Under the pieces are notes generated by a model. That model saw only the letters and a program-made list of their open reading frames with translations. It had not been told where the DNA came from and made no database searches. The translations under genes were made by a program, and so were the position numbers. This document shows positions 9,102 through 17,876 of a DNA stretch of 38,282 nt, one piece after another. The stretch's first letter is position 1. Every line of letters starts with the position of its first letter. The DNA comes from an uncultured Spirochaetaceae bacterium (GTDB lineage Bacteria; Spirochaetota; Spirochaetia; Treponematales; Treponemataceae): assembly GCA_902783245.1 (NCBI GenBank), contig CACZQF010000005.1, positions 1 through 38,282 of the forward strand. Reading direction: 5' to 3'.

Positions 9102-9415
9102 TACAGAGTTTCTCCACATTTGCGGCAGACACGAAGTTTTTTGTCTCCGTCAAGCTTATAACCAATCTTTGTAGGACCGCATTTTTTGCATACAATCGCT
9201 ACATTAGAAATATTCAGAGGAGCTTCGATCTCAGCGATACCGCCCTGATCCTGCTCACTGCGTCTCTTCATTGCCTTTTTGACAATATTGACACCAGAAA
9301 CAATCACTGCGTCTTTCTTGGTAAGAACACGCACGATTATTCCGCGTTTACCCTTATCCTTTCCAGCGATAACCTGTACAGTATCATCCTTATGGATCTT
9401 GAATTTTTTGTTCAT
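9101..9415 (-). CDS. rplX: 50S ribosomal protein L24
   Basis: About 104 residues. The KOW motif is clear ([20 protein letters not shown]) and two CxxC pairs near the C-terminus (CKKCG and CRKCG) suggest a zinc knuckle. Two ATGs, at 9421 and 9415, are possible: the site AAGAGG is only about two bases from the first and eight from the second, so I prefer 9415. L24 initiates assembly of the large subunit by binding the 5' end of 23S rRNA. Confidence 0.93.
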   Translation of the reverse strand: MNKKFKIHKDDTVQVIAGKDKGKRGIIVRVLTKKDAVIVSGVNIVKKAMKRRSEQDQGGIAEIEAPLNISNVAIVCKKCGPTKIGYKLDGDKKLRVCRKCGETL

Positions 9416-9427
9416 GTTCATCGCCTC

Positions 9428-9796
9428 TTACAGTACTTCCGGAGCCAGAGAAACGATTTTCATAAAATCTTTTTCCCTAAGTTCACGGGCTACGGGTCCA
9501 AAAATACGCTTACCTTTCGGATTCTTATTCTCATCGATAATTACGCAGGCGTTATCATCGAAGCGGATATAAGTTCCGTCAGGGCGGCGATACTCTTTTG
9601 AAAGGCGTACAATAACAGCCTTTTCAATGGATCCCTTTTTAATAGTAGATGTAGGAATTGCTTCCTTAACAGCTACAACAACAATGTCACCGATTCCTGC
9701 ATACCGGCGGTGAGAACCGCCAAGTACTTTAATACACTGAACGATCTTGGCACCAGAGTTATCAGCAACAGTCATATTAGATTGCATCTGCAGCAT
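9428..9796 (-). CDS. rplN: 50S ribosomal protein L14
   Basis: 122 residues, the canonical length. Landmarks are [32 protein letters not shown] and [20 protein letters not shown]. The ATG at 9796 has AAGGAG seven bases upstream. L14 lies at the subunit interface close to the L19 bridge. Confidence 0.98.
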   Translation of the reverse strand: MLQMQSNMTVADNSGAKIVQCIKVLGGSHRRYAGIGDIVVVAVKEAIPTSTIKKGSIEKAVIVRLSKEYRRPDGTYIRFDDNACVIIDENKNPKGKRIFGPVARELREKDFMKIVSLAPEVL

Positions 9797-9813
9797 AATT
9801 CTACTCCTTAACC

Positions 9814-10089
9814 TTATTTCGCACGTTCAACGATTTCTGCAAGACGCCAGCACTTATCTTTGCTAAGCGGGCGACATTCAATAATACGGACTTTATCGCC
9901 AATATGAGCCTCATTATTCTCATCATGAGCCTTATACTTCTTAGTCCGCGTTACATATTTTTTATAAAGGCGATCCATTCTCTTTGTTGAAACGGTCACA
10001 ACAATGGTTTTATCCATTTTATCGCTTGTTACCAATCCAACAAAAGAAAGCTTTGTGCCTTTATTAGTCTGAACAGCCTGTTCTTCCAC
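9814..10089 (-). CDS. rpsQ: 30S ribosomal protein S17
   Basis: 91 residues. It starts with GTG at 10089, with GGAG seven bases upstream and no better ATG. The S17 OB fold is clear: [20 protein letters not shown], then [20 protein letters not shown] and [20 protein letters not shown]. It is the usual neighbour of rpmC and rplN. Confidence 0.97.
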   Translation of the reverse strand: MEEQAVQTNKGTKLSFVGLVTSDKMDKTIVVTVSTKRMDRLYKKYVTRTKKYKAHDENNEAHIGDKVRIIECRPLSKDKCWRLAEIVERAK

Positions 10090-10099
10090 GGGTCAGCTC

Positions 10100-10312
10100 C
10101 TACTTGTTTGCTTCAGCATCTTTTTTCTGCTGAATAAACGTATTCAGGCGCGCAATCTCACGGCGCATCGTACGTTTCTGCATGGGGTTATCTACATGGG
10201 AAATCACCATCTGAAAGCGCAAATCCATGTACTTTTTCTTCAGCTCATCACGCTGTGTCACCAATTCGGCATAAGAAAGCTCATTGTAGCTTTTTTTAGT
10301 TGATTTAGCCAT
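10100..10312 (-). CDS. rpmC: 50S ribosomal protein L29
   Basis: 70 residues, predicted all-helical. It shows YNELSYAELVTQRDELKKKY, LRFQMVISHVDNPMQKRTMR and EIARLNTFIQQKKDAEANK, matching the two-helix L29 hairpin. L29 lies at the tunnel exit where targeting factors bind. Ten-base spacers separate it from both neighbours. Confidence 0.97.
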   Translation of the reverse strand: MAKSTKKSYNELSYAELVTQRDELKKKYMDLRFQMVISHVDNPMQKRTMRREIARLNTFIQQKKDAEANK

Positions 10313-10322
10313 CCTATTCCTC

Positions 10323-10742
10323 CTAAGCCTTCACAGGTTTGTAAGCAATCTTAGTCTTGATGGGGAGCTTGCTTTTTGCAAGTTCCAGGGCAGCAGTTGC
10401 AAGATTGATGTCAACCCCACCAATTTCAAACATAATCATTCCGGGTTTGATATCGGCAGCCCAGAAAGCCGGGGCGCCCTTACCCTTACCCATACGGACT
10501 TCAGCCGGTTTTCTTGAAATCGGCTTATCCGGGAAGATACGAATCCAAACCTGACCGCTACGGTTCAGTTTGCGGTTAATAGCAACACGGGCAGCTTCGA
10601 TAACTTTCGCATCAAGCCAGATATAATCCATGGCTACAAGAGCAACATCGCCAAAGTCGATTGTATTATCACGGGTAGCAAAACCCTTGGTTTTACCACG
10701 CTGCACCTTACGGTGCATTACTCTTTTTGGACTAAGCGGCAT
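10323..10742 (-). CDS. rplP: 50S ribosomal protein L16
   Basis: 139 residues. Family landmarks: [40 protein letters not shown], then [20 protein letters not shown] and [20 protein letters not shown]16 organises the A-site region of the large subunit. It directly follows rpsC with a 3-base spacer. Confidence 0.98.
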   Translation of the reverse strand: MPLSPKRVMHRKVQRGKTKGFATRDNTIDFGDVALVAMDYIWLDAKVIEAARVAINRKLNRSGQVWIRIFPDKPISRKPAEVRMGKGKGAPAFWAADIKPGMIMFEIGGVDINLATAALELAKSKLPIKTKIAYKPVKA

Positions 10743-10745
10743 AGA

Positions 10746-11498
10746 TTAACTCCTTAAAGATTTTTCTGCGCTATCGGTGCCATTGGAAGCATCTGCAGAC
10801 TGAGTTTTACCACGCTGCTGTCTGGGCTTGCGAACAAGCTGTCCAGCATCTTCATTCTGCTCACGGCCATAGTTCATACCATTATAGACCCAAACTTTTA
10901 CGCCGATCTTGCCGTAAGTAGTCAGAGCTTCGTATGTACCATAGTCAATATCCGCACGCAGAGTATGGAGAGGTACGCGTCCCTCCTTATGCTCTTCAGT
11001 ACGTTTCATTTCTGCTCCGCCAAGCCTGCCGGACAGACGGATCTTAATCCCCTGTGCACCAGCCCGCATAGCATTGCTTGTAGACTGCTTCAGAGCCTTG
11101 CGGAAAGAACCGCGGCCTGCAAGCTGACGTCCAACATTCTGTGCAATAAGGGAAGCATTCACATCAGCACGCTTGATCTCTTTAATCTTGATCTGCACGT
11201 TCTTGTTCAAATACTTCTGAATATCAGCACTGATCTTTTCAATCGTAGCACCCTTTACACCGATAATAACACCGGGGCGGGCTGTATGAATAACAATTGT
11301 AACCCGCTTCGGATGACGAATAATCTCAACCTCTGCAATATCGGCATTCTTACATTCGGGAGCGTCAGAAATGAATTTTCTGATCTTAAGATCCTCCAGA
11401 ACGAGGTCTGCATATTCACGAGGTGATGCATACCACCGAGACTGCCAAGTCTTGTTAACTCCAAGACGCAAACCGATAGGACTAACTTTCTGACCCAC
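10746..11498 (-). CDS. rpsC: 30S ribosomal protein S3
   Basis: 250 residues from a GTG at 11498, giving [20 protein letters not shown] (initiator read as Met), the normal S3 N-terminus. A longer frame opens at a TTG at 11522, inside rplV, but the GTG lies one base after the rplV stop and has GGCGGGGG upstream, so the shorter start is right. The KH domain is present ([20 protein letters not shown]), as is the C-terminal domain. S3 lies at the mRNA entry and contributes helicase activity with S4 and S5. Confidence 0.95.
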   Translation of the reverse strand: MGQKVSPIGLRLGVNKTWQSRWYASPREYADLVLEDLKIRKFISDAPECKNADIAEVEIIRHPKRVTIVIHTARPGVIIGVKGATIEKISADIQKYLNKNVQIKIKEIKRADVNASLIAQNVGRQLAGRGSFRKALKQSTSNAMRAGAQGIKIRLSGRLGGAEMKRTEEHKEGRVPLHTLRADIDYGTYEALTTYGKIGVKVWVYNGMNYGREQNEDAGQLVRKPRQQRGKTQSADASNGTDSAEKSLRS

Positions 11499-11499
11499 T

Positions 11500-11856
11500 T
11501 TATTCCCCCGCCTTTTCGTCAACTACTACAGTGATATGACACATACGCTTCAAAAGCTGATCCGCACGTCCACGGGCGCGGAACCAAACTCTCTTCAGTC
11601 TCGGACCTTCGTCAATGCGAATCTCCTTTACATAGAGCATATCTTCATCCAGTTTGTTATTAGCATTCAATGCATTGGCAACAGCAGATTTAAGCGTTTT
11701 GCTGATTAAACCAGCACCTTTCTGCGGCATGTTAGCAAGAATTGCCATAGCTTCCGAACAGGACTTCTGATTAATTACATGAGCTACAGGACGAACCTTT
11801 GTAGGTGATGCAATAAGGAATTTTGTAGTGGCTACATAACCTTTTTTCACAGTCAT
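11500..11856 (-). CDS. rplV: 50S ribosomal protein L22
   Basis: 118 residues from the ATG at 11856 ([20 protein letters not shown]). An upstream GTG at 11865 falls inside AGGTGG, the likely ribosome binding site, so it is rejected as a start. The family core is clear: [20 protein letters not shown]-like region (residues ~30-50), and [20 protein letters not shown] with [10 protein letters not shown] at the end. The beta-hairpin of L22 lines the exit tunnel. Confidence 0.95.
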   Translation of the reverse strand: MTVKKGYVATTKFLIASPTKVRPVAHVINQKSCSEAMAILANMPQKGAGLISKTLKSAVANALNANNKLDEDMLYVKEIRIDEGPRLKRVWFRARGRADQLLKRMCHITVVVDEKAGE

Positions 11857-11867
11857 ACTATCCACCT

Positions 11868-12146
11868 TTATTTCTTAGCCGTTTTATCTGTACCGCCATG
11901 TCCGCGATATGTACGAGTAGGAGCAAACTCGCCAAGCTTATGACCTACGAGGTTCTCCGTGATGTACACCGGAATCCATGACTTACCGTTATAAACAGAA
12001 ATAGTATTCCCAACCATTTCAGGAATAATAGTAGAGCAACGAGAATATGTTTTAATCATACTCTTGTCCGCTACTTTGTTCATTTCTGTAACCTTTTTAT
12101 AAAGACTCTTTTCAATGAAAGGTCCTTTCTTAACAGATCTTGACAC
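11868..12146 (-). CDS. rpsS: 30S ribosomal protein S19
   Basis: 92 residues. It starts with GTG at 12146, preceded by AGAGGAG; the N-terminus [18 protein letters not shown] is standard. It contains [40 protein letters not shown] and [20 protein letters not shown]19 lies in the head of the small subunit with S13. Confidence 0.97.
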   Translation of the reverse strand: MSRSVKKGPFIEKSLYKKVTEMNKVADKSMIKTYSRCSTIIPEMVGNTISVYNGKSWIPVYITENLVGHKLGEFAPTRTYRGHGGTDKTAKK

Positions 12147-12163
12147 CGTTATCTCCTCTGCGA

Positions 12164-12988
12164 CTACTTCTTACGACGTGAAATAATAAACCTACTTGAC
12201 GTCTTGCGCTTGTTACGGGTCTTATACCCTTTACAAGGCTGTCCCCAAGGAGTAACAGGGTTACGTCCTTTACCAGCACCTTCACCACCACCAAGCGGAT
12301 GGTCAACAGGGTTCATAGCCATGCCACGAACAGTAGGTCTGATACCAAGCCATCTCTTATGACCGGCTTTACCGTACTGAACATTCATGCGCTCTTCATT
12401 ACCAACAACACCGATCGTTGCATAGCATTTTCCATGCACACGGCGAAGTTCGCTGGAAGGCAGGCGGATAGTAACGTAGTCACCTTCTTTAGCAGCTACC
12501 AGTGCGCTGGCACCTGCGGAACGGACAAGCTGACCTCCGCGACCAAGAGTAAGCTCAATGTTATGAACTGTAAAACCAACCGGAATCGCTTCCAAAGGAA
12601 GTGCATTACCAACCGTAGGAGCTGCATTTTCGCCGGACATAATCTTCTGTCCAACAGTCAGTCCTTTCGGAGCAATAATATACCGCTTGTCACCATCTGC
12701 ATAGAAAACCAACGCAATATTAGCACTGCGGTTCGGGTCATATTCAATTGTTTTAACAGTTCCCGGAATACCATGCTTATCACGTTTGAAATCTATGATG
12801 CGGTAACGGCGTTTATGACCACCGCCCTGATGGCGTACAGAAATACGACCACCAGCACCGCGGCCACCATGACTATGAATTCCTGACACCAAAGTTTTTT
12901 CGGGTCTATCGGTTGTCAGTTCATCTCTAACTAAGTCAATACGAGTACGCGTACCAGGCGTGATAGGCTTAAAAATTTTAAGAGCCAT
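12164..12988 (-). CDS. rplB: 50S ribosomal protein L2
   Basis: 274 residues, the usual length. Landmarks include [38 protein letters not shown] and the C-terminal [20 protein letters not shown] with [18 protein letters not shown]. The conserved histidine of the peptidyl-transferase-proximal loop ([11 protein letters not shown]) is present. L2 is required for subunit association and tRNA binding. Confidence 0.98.
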   Translation of the reverse strand: MALKIFKPITPGTRTRIDLVRDELTTDRPEKTLVSGIHSHGGRGAGGRISVRHQGGGHKRRYRIIDFKRDKHGIPGTVKTIEYDPNRSANIALVFYADGDKRYIIAPKGLTVGQKIMSGENAAPTVGNALPLEAIPVGFTVHNIELTLGRGGQLVRSAGASALVAAKEGDYVTIRLPSSELRRVHGKCYATIGVVGNEERMNVQYGKAGHKRWLGIRPTVRGMAMNPVDHPLGGGEGAGKGRNPVTPWGQPCKGYKTRNKRKTSSRFIISRRKK

Positions 12989-13017
12989 CTGTTTCCCCTT
13001 AATTCACAGTCGCGGGC

Positions 13018-13305
13018 TTACACGCCCTCGAACACCTTAATTGTTTCGCCATGTGCAACACGTACAATGGCCTTTTTGTAACTGGCAGTGCGGCCAGGCT
13101 TTCCACGAAGGCGCTTAACCTTGCCCAGTACATTCATTGTTGTACAACGAACCACTTTCACATTAAAAAGCTTTGCAACTGCCTCTTTAATCTGAGTTTT
13201 TGTTGCTTCAGGATGCACGATAAAAACGTACTTATCCTGATCACGCAAAGCAGTAGCCTTTTCAGAAATAACCGGCCGGATAATAACATCTTCATTAAGA
13301 AGCAT
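13018..13305 (-). CDS. rplW: 50S ribosomal protein L23
   Basis: 95 residues. The sequence VIIRPVISEKATALRDQDKY, VFIVHPEATKTQIKEAVAKL and FNVKVVRCTTMNVLGKVKRL is typical. L23 borders the tunnel exit and docks trigger factor and SRP. Its ATG at 13305 overlaps the rplD stop by one base (TAATG), which should couple their translation. Confidence 0.97.
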   Translation of the reverse strand: MLLNEDVIIRPVISEKATALRDQDKYVFIVHPEATKTQIKEAVAKLFNVKVVRCTTMNVLGKVKRLRGKPGRTASYKKAIVRVAHGETIKVFEGV

Positions 13306-13946
13306 TACTTAGCCTCCTTATCTTCAGTGCTATAGAACTGAGAAAGCTTCTGGGCAGCTGTTTCCAACAAAATAACTTTGCGTCCGTAGAACAAATCATG
13401 CGCACGAAGACGATTGTAGGACAGGAATGAGAGAGCAGGAATATTCTTTCCAGCCCGCTTAATCATAGCGTCATCATCCTTAAGGATAACAACAGTCCGC
13501 TCATCTTTTGCAAAATTATTAAGAATCTTAACCAGATCTTTTGTCTTACCGCTTTCAACCGTAAAATCCTCGATAACAGTCAGACGATCACTCTGCGCCT
13601 GAAGGCTCAGGATTGATTTCATTGCCAGTCTCTTAGCCTTTTTAGGGATAGAGTAGCTGAAATCGCGCGGTTTCGGTCCAAAAATCGTACCGCCGCCAAC
13701 ATTAATCGGAGATTTCTTATCACCACGGCGGGCACGACCGGTTCCCTTCTGCTTATACGGTTTTGCATTGCTGCCATGAACTTCAGAACGATCTTTCGTA
13801 CATGCAGTTCCAACACGTTTATTTGCTAATTCATTAGTGATGGCATAGTAAATAACATCTTCATTCACCGGGAGGCCGAATACGTTATCATCGAGTGTAA
13901 TTGTACGCAGCTCTTTACCATCGACTGAATAGACTTTCTTTTCCAT
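13305..13946 (-). CDS. rplD: 50S ribosomal protein L4
   Basis: 213 residues. It contains the exit-tunnel loop ([40 protein letters not shown]) and the C-terminal Rossmann-like core ending [18 protein letters not shown]. In gammaproteobacteria L4 also represses the S10 operon by binding the rpsJ leader; hairpins flank rpsJ here but no evidence ties them to L4. Confidence 0.97.
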   Translation of the reverse strand: MEKKVYSVDGKELRTITLDDNVFGLPVNEDVIYYAITNELANKRVGTACTKDRSEVHGSNAKPYKQKGTGRARRGDKKSPINVGGGTIFGPKPRDFSYSIPKKAKRLAMKSILSLQAQSDRLTVIEDFTVESGKTKDLVKILNNFAKDERTVVILKDDDAMIKRAGKNIPALSFLSYNRLRAHDLFYGRKVILLETAAQKLSQFYSTEDKEAK

Positions 13947-13964
13947 AATAGTCTTCCTCTGTCG

Positions 13965-14585
13965 TTATTTCTTTACCGCGGACTTGACGATCAGCGTGCA
14001 GTCTTTATTCCCGGGAACAGCCCCGCGAACCAGAATAACTTTCAATTCAGGATCAAGCTTAACAATCTTAAGGTTCTGCACAGTAACACGCTGCGCGCCC
14101 ATACGACCGGCCATCTTCACATTCTTAAAGCTGTGTCCGGGTGTTGTACACTCACCGGTACCGCCAGCCTCGCGATGGAATTTTGAACCATGCGTAGCAC
14201 GACCACCATGGAAGCCCCAGCGCTTCATAACGCCCTGAAAACCTTTTCCTTTGGAAGTGGAAGTTACATCAAGAAAACGTGATTTCTCAAAAAGCTCAAG
14301 ACCTACTAAATCCCCAACTTTCACTTCTGAATCAAAGTCACGGAATTCCTTCAAATGCCGTTTCGGCTTAATGTTCTCAGGAAACTGACCCTTATACGCT
14401 TTGTTGACCAAAGAATCCCGCATATCCTCAAGACCCAGGACAACAGCATCATAACCGTTAGCTTCCTTTGTTTTTGTAGCAACGACTGTATTAGGCTCGA
14501 CGCGGATCACAGTAACCGGGATCAGGTTACCTGCTTCGTCAAAAACCTGTGTCATTCCTACTTTTTTTGCAATCAGACCTTTCAT
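13965..14585 (-). CDS. rplC: 50S ribosomal protein L3
   Basis: 206 residues. It starts MKGLIAKKVGMTQVFDEAGN and carries the central loop near the peptidyl transferase centre (GVMKRWGFHGGRATHGSKFH, REAGGTGECTTPGHSFKNVK). L3 is one of the first proteins to bind 23S rRNA. Its ATG at 14585 follows a 101-base gap after rpsJ that contains small hairpins. Confidence 0.98.
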   Translation of the reverse strand: MKGLIAKKVGMTQVFDEAGNLIPVTVIRVEPNTVVATKTKEANGYDAVVLGLEDMRDSLVNKAYKGQFPENIKPKRHLKEFRDFDSEVKVGDLVGLELFEKSRFLDVTSTSKGKGFQGVMKRWGFHGGRATHGSKFHREAGGTGECTTPGHSFKNVKMAGRMGAQRVTVQNLKIVKLDPELKVILVRGAVPGNKDCTLIVKSAVKK

Positions 14586-14693
14586 TCTGATATTCTCCTA
14601 CATGAAAAGAGCAAAGCTCCTTTCATAATTCAGCCGCCATCCCAGATCCATGGGACCGTACTGTTTAATTTTTAAAGCAGTAAAAATTACTGC
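14586..14693 (-). promoter_or_regulatory. Hairpin-bearing spacer between rpsJ and rplC
   Basis: This spacer is long by the standard of the operon. A 7-bp stem (GCAGTAA, 14677-14683, with TTACTGC, 14687-14693) overlaps the rpsJ stop codon and is followed on the minus strand by an AU-rich run, so it may act as a weak attenuator. A second stem pairs ATGAAA with TTTCAT just before rplC. No promoter of quality was seen. Confidence 0.4.
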
Positions 14694-14995
14694 TTAACTT
14701 CTACATCAACACCGGCAGGCAGTTCCAGCTTCATCAATGAATCCATAACATCTGCTGTGGGTTCAAGAATGTCAATAAGACGTTTGTGTGTCCGCATCTC
14801 AAACTGCTCACGTGATTTTTTGTTAACGTGAGGTGAGCGCAGAACCGTCACCTTATTGATTCTGGTCGGAAGCGGAATCGGTCCTGAAACCTTTGCACCC
14901 GCTTTCTGTACAGTCTGCACGATGGCTTTTGCACTCTGATCGATCAGTTCTACGTCAAAAGCACGAAGCCTGACTCGAATCTTTCCGTTAGCCAT
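14687..14995 (-). CDS. rpsJ: 30S ribosomal protein S10
   Basis: 102 residues from the ATG at 14995 ([20 protein letters not shown]). The frame is open a further 19 residues upstream, but GGAGGAAT precedes this ATG and the protein start matches the family. It includes [20 protein letters not shown] and [21 protein letters not shown]10 is also NusE, the partner of NusB and NusG in antitermination; nusG is in this window. Confidence 0.97.
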   Translation of the reverse strand: MANGKIRVRLRAFDVELIDQSAKAIVQTVQKAGAKVSGPIPLPTRINKVTVLRSPHVNKKSREQFEMRTHKRLIDILEPTADVMDSLMKLELPAGVDVEVKQ

Positions 14996-15008
14996 TATTC
15001 CTCCAAAA

Positions 15009-15048
15009 ATCAGGGACACTTTCCGGCTTGCGCCGCAGCATCCCTGAT
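15009..15048 (-). promoter_or_regulatory. Conspicuous hairpin between tuf and rpsJ
   Basis: A perfect 8-bp outer stem (ATCAGGGA, 15009-15016, with TCCCTGAT, 15041-15048) encloses an inner CGGC/GCCG stem with a TTGC loop. It begins 10 bases after the tuf stop and ends 14 bases before the rpsJ ATG, with no U-tract. It could adjust the ratio of EF-Tu to the S10 operon by processing or partial termination, or act as an operator. Confidence 0.5.
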
Positions 15049-15057
15049 TCAATCAAA

Positions 15058-16245
15058 CTACTCGATAACTTTTGTTACCTGTCCGGAAGCGATTGTGTGA
15101 CCGCCTTCACGGATAGCAAGCTTAAGACCTTCATCCATAGCAATGGGGTGGATCAGCTGGCCGATAACTTTTACATTATCACCAGGTTTTACCATATCCA
15201 CACCGGGCTCCAGCTCAATAGTACCGGTGATATCGGTTGTTCTGAAGTAGAACTGAGGGCGATATCCGGTAAAGAACGGGCTGTGGCGTCCACCTTCTTC
15301 CTTAGAAAGAACGTAGATCTGAGCCTCAAACTTTGTATGGGGGTGAATTGAACCCGGCTTTGCAAGAACCTGACCGCGCTCAACATCTTTCTTCTCAACA
15401 CCACGGAGCAGAATACCAACGTTATCGCCGGCAATACCCTGATCCAGAGTCTTGTTGAACATTTCGATACCAGTTACCGTTGATTTTGCAGTCGGTTTGA
15501 TACCAACAATCTCAACTTCATCGTTCATGTTGATTACACCGCGCTCGATACGACCGGTAACAACAGTACCACGACCAGAGATCGTGAAAATGTCTTCAAT
15601 CGGCATCAGGAACGGTTTTGCATCGTCACGAACAGGATCATCAAACCATGTATCCATAGCATTCAGCAGCTCTTCGATACAAGCAGTATTGTTTGCATCC
15701 TCAGGCTTGTTCAGAGCATTGAAAGCTGAACCTTTGATAATAGGAGTATCCTCAGAGAAACCATACTCTTTCAGAGTATCTTTTACTTCTTCCTCAACAA
15801 GCTCCAGAAGATCAGGATCATCAACCTGATCAACTTTGTTCAGGAAAACGATGATCTTCGGTACACCAACCTGGCGGGCAAGCAGAAGGTGCTCGCGAGT
15901 CTGAGGCATAACAGAATCCGGAGCAGAAACAACCAGAATAGCACCATCCATCTGTGCAGCACCGGTAATCATATTCTTGATATAGTCAGCATGTCCGGGG
16001 CAGTCAATGTGTGCATAATGACGTTTGTCTGACTGATACTCAAGGTGACGGGTATTAATGGTAATACCACGCTCTTTTTCCTCAGGAGCATTATCAATTT
16101 CATCATACTTAAGCACTTTATCACCATACTTCTTTCCACAGTAAGAGGTGATAGCAGCAGACAGAGTTGTCTTACCATGGTCTACGTGACCAATGGTACC
16201 AACGTTCATGTGCGGTTTAGTTCTCTCGAACTTCTCCTTTGCCAT
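15058..16245 (-). CDS. tuf: Elongation factor Tu
   Basis: 395 residues. The G-domain motifs are intact: GHVDHGKT at 19-26, DCPGHAD at 82-88 and NKVD at 137-140, followed by domains 2 and 3 ([40 protein letters not shown]). It delivers aminoacyl-tRNA to the ribosome as a GTPase. The sequence is of clear treponemal character. The ATG at 16245 has AAGGAGAAG upstream. It heads the S10 operon with a leader of about 475 nt, and fusA, which normally precedes tuf, is missing. Confidence 0.99.
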   Translation of the reverse strand: MAKEKFERTKPHMNVGTIGHVDHGKTTLSAAITSYCGKKYGDKVLKYDEIDNAPEEKERGITINTRHLEYQSDKRHYAHIDCPGHADYIKNMITGAAQMDGAILVVSAPDSVMPQTREHLLLARQVGVPKIIVFLNKVDQVDDPDLLELVEEEVKDTLKEYGFSEDTPIIKGSAFNALNKPEDANNTACIEELLNAMDTWFDDPVRDDAKPFLMPIEDIFTISGRGTVVTGRIERGVINMNDEVEIVGIKPTAKSTVTGIEMFNKTLDQGIAGDNVGILLRGVEKKDVERGQVLAKPGSIHPHTKFEAQIYVLSKEEGGRHSPFFTGYRPQFYFRTTDITGTIELEPGVDMVKPGDNVKVIGQLIHPIAMDEGLKLAIREGGHTIASGQVTKVIE

Positions 16246-16723
16246 GTTCTTCTCCTTGCTGGAAGCAACCTTCCACGCATACTTTAATTTATGTGATGCA
16301 CTTTAAGCCAGAACGGGGACAATTTCTCAAGAAAAAGCCACATTCGCATACACACTTTAATACACAATGATTACAATAGATGATTTTGGAAACGGAACAA
16401 TCTCATATAACACCCATCTGTTCGGGTATCAATGGCCGGAACCACCATCACCATCAAAGCATCATGTTTGACGACTGGTTTGGCACCCAGAGCCGGAAAG
16501 ACAGCAGCAGAACGCCGCGGTCTCAGCAGAAACCCCTCGATGCTTTCATCAATCGTATTTATTAACCACTGCCAACGGCAGCAATCACCACAACAAGAGG
16601 TCGTGTCACCTGAAGGGAACCGCATTCAATCAAACGCAGGAACCCAGCTTTACGGTTTCACCGGACTTAAGTCCGCCTGACTCTCAAAGAACCTTACTAG
16701 TACTATCTTCCACCTTCAGAATA
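16246..16723 (-). ncRNA. Long, hairpin-rich 5' leader of tuf, possible structured RNA
   Basis: This is the only gene-free stretch above 300 bases. On the minus strand it can form a series of hairpins: CGGACTTAAGTCCG (16662-16675), a competing CGGTTTCACCG (plus-strand reading, 16653-16663) that shares bases with it, a long interrupted stem at 16615-16645 (GGG, CC and GCGTT arms paired to AATGC, GG and CCC), CTGCC/GGCAG at 16569-16581, a 6-bp stem at 16519-16534 and ACCC/GGGT at 16412-16427. Short ORFs exist on both strands but none has a convincing ribosome binding site or recognisable product. I read it as a probable regulatory leader or independent RNA; function unknown. Confidence 0.5.
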
Positions 16724-16763
16724 ATAGTATATAGTTTATACACTTTATAAAAATAAATTGCAA
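16724..16763 (-). promoter_or_regulatory. Promoter region of the tuf-S10 operon
   Basis: Just after the rpsG terminator the minus strand is strongly AT-rich. TTGCAA (16758-16763) is 17 bases from TATAAA (16735-16740), and TTTATA (16746-16751) is 16 bases from TACTAT (16724-16729). Either pair would launch a transcript with a leader of roughly 475 nt before tuf. Confidence 0.55.
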
Positions 16764-16816
16764 TAGCAAAACGTACGTTTTTGTAGAATCTAACGCGCAT
16801 TTTGCAAAAATCTGCA

Positions 16817-16843
16817 AATAAAAAAGGCGTCCGCAAGGACGCC
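16817..16843 (-). terminator. Intrinsic terminator after rpsG
   Basis: A perfect 7-bp GC-rich stem (GGCGTCC, 16826-16832, with GGACGCC, 16837-16843) with a four-base loop is followed on the minus strand by a run of U residues. It lies 19 bases after the rpsG stop and closes the transcript that includes rpsL and rpsG. Confidence 0.92.
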
Positions 16844-16862
16844 CTCTTTCAAAAGCCGGAAT

Positions 16863-17333
16863 CTACCATCTGTAATGAGCAAACGCCTTGTTGGCCTCTG
16901 CCATCTTATGAGTATCTTCCTTCTTTTTATATGCAGTACCGGTATTATTATATGCATCCAGCAGCTCAGAAGCCAGCGTATCTGCCATACCATGGCCGCT
17001 TCTTGAGCGAGCTGCAGTAATAACCCATCTCATGGCAAGTGCTTCTGCACGAGCGCCACGGATTTCTACCGGAACCTGATAGGTAGCACCACCAACACGG
17101 CGGGATTTTACTTCTACCAGCGGCTTTACATTCTCAAGAGCCTTCAGCATAACTTCCAAAGGATCTTTATCTGTCTTAGCCTTCAGTTTATCCATAGCTT
17201 CATACACGATCTTTGTACAGGTAGATTTTTTACCAGAAAGCATCATGCGGGTAACAAGCTTGGTAATAACCGGGCTGTTGTACTTTGCATCCGGCACAAT
17301 CGGACGATTAACGGACTTCTTATGTCTTCCCAT
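16863..17333 (-). CDS. rpsG: 30S ribosomal protein S7
   Basis: 156 residues, the usual length. Family landmarks: MGRHKKSVNRPIVPDAKYNS, LVTRMMLSGKKSTCTKIVYE, then GGATYQVPVEIRGARAEALA and RSGHGMADTLASELLDAYNN. S7 nucleates assembly of the small-subunit head and contacts E-site tRNA. It follows rpsL by 12 bases. Instead of fusA, a strong terminator follows. Confidence 0.98.
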   Translation of the reverse strand: MGRHKKSVNRPIVPDAKYNSPVITKLVTRMMLSGKKSTCTKIVYEAMDKLKAKTDKDPLEVMLKALENVKPLVEVKSRRVGGATYQVPVEIRGARAEALAMRWVITAARSRSGHGMADTLASELLDAYNNTGTAYKKKEDTHKMAEANKAFAHYRW

Positions 17334-17345
17334 TTTACTCCTCCA

Positions 17346-17720
17346 TTATGCCTTAGGCCGTTTGGCACCGTACTTTGAACGACCGCGCTTGCGATCTTCT
17401 ACACCAAGCGTATCTTTGGTACCACGGATAATGTGATAACGTACACCAGGAAGATCCTTTACACGACCACCACGGATCAGTACAACTGAGTGCTCCTGCA
17501 GGTTATGCCCGATACCGGGAATATATGCAGTAACTTCAATTCCATTGCTTAAGCGAACACGAGCTACCTTACGAAGAGCAGAGTTCGGCTTTTTGGGGGT
17601 AACGGTCATTACACGGGTACAAACACCACGTTTCTGGGGGCAGGACTCAAGCGCGGGAGCTTTAGTTCTATTTGCCACAGAATGACGTCCCTTATGAATT
17701 AATTGGTTTATTGTAGGCAT
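17346..17720 (-). CDS. rpsL: 30S ribosomal protein S12
   Basis: 124 residues. It contains [40 protein letters not shown] and [20 protein letters not shown]. The lysines in the TPKKPNS and [13 protein letters not shown] motifs, where streptomycin-resistance changes are known in other bacteria, are the wild-type residues. S12 is part of the decoding centre. The gene has a possible own promoter in the 156-base gap after rpoC. Confidence 0.98.
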   Translation of the reverse strand: MPTINQLIHKGRHSVANRTKAPALESCPQKRGVCTRVMTVTPKKPNSALRKVARVRLSNGIEVTAYIPGIGHNLQEHSVVLIRGGRVKDLPGVRYHIIRGTKDTLGVEDRKRGRSKYGAKRPKA

Positions 17721-17793
17721 CGCCTATCTCCTATATTATTACCGGTCAGCACCCCGGCTTAAAATTGCTTTACACCCTGATTTTTACAGGTGT

Positions 17794-17843
17794 ATTATAT
17801 TACAGAATTTGCTGCCGGAAAGTCAAGCAATCCGGCAGCAAAT
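17794..17843 (-). promoter_or_regulatory. Hairpin after rpoC with a candidate rpsL promoter threaded through it
   Basis: A 13-bp perfect inverted repeat (17807-17819 with 17831-17843; core GCTGCCGGA / TCCGGCAGC) lies 33 bases after the rpoC stop. Its 11-base loop contains, on the minus strand, TTGACT (17821-17826), a -35-like hexamer; a TAATAT (17797-17802, 18-base spacer) overlaps a perfect TATAAT (17794-17799, 21-base spacer). The stem has no proper U-tract, so it may be an attenuator or processing site rather than a full terminator. Confidence 0.5.
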
Positions 17844-17876
17844 TTCGGTATAAACCCGCACAATTCCGCGCAGCGT

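Noticed and set aside
11499-11522. TTG start of rpsC at 11522
   Set aside because: It would add eight residues inside rplV; the GTG at 11498 has a strong ribosome binding site and gives the standard S3 N-terminus.
16371-16680. Short ORFs on both strands in the tuf leader (84 residues minus, 82 and 61 residues plus)
   Set aside because: None has a clear ribosome binding site or a recognisable domain, and they are mutually antisense. They could be real only if codon-level conservation were shown.
16246-16723. tmRNA, RNase P RNA, SRP RNA or a known riboswitch in the tuf leader
   Set aside because: I looked for their conserved cores (for example the T-arm like 3' end of tmRNA or the SRP tetraloop region) and did not find them.
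16246-16862. A decayed fusA in the rpsG-tuf gap
   Set aside because: No frame shows EF-G motifs such as GHIDHGKT or NKMD-like segments, and the gap is far too short.
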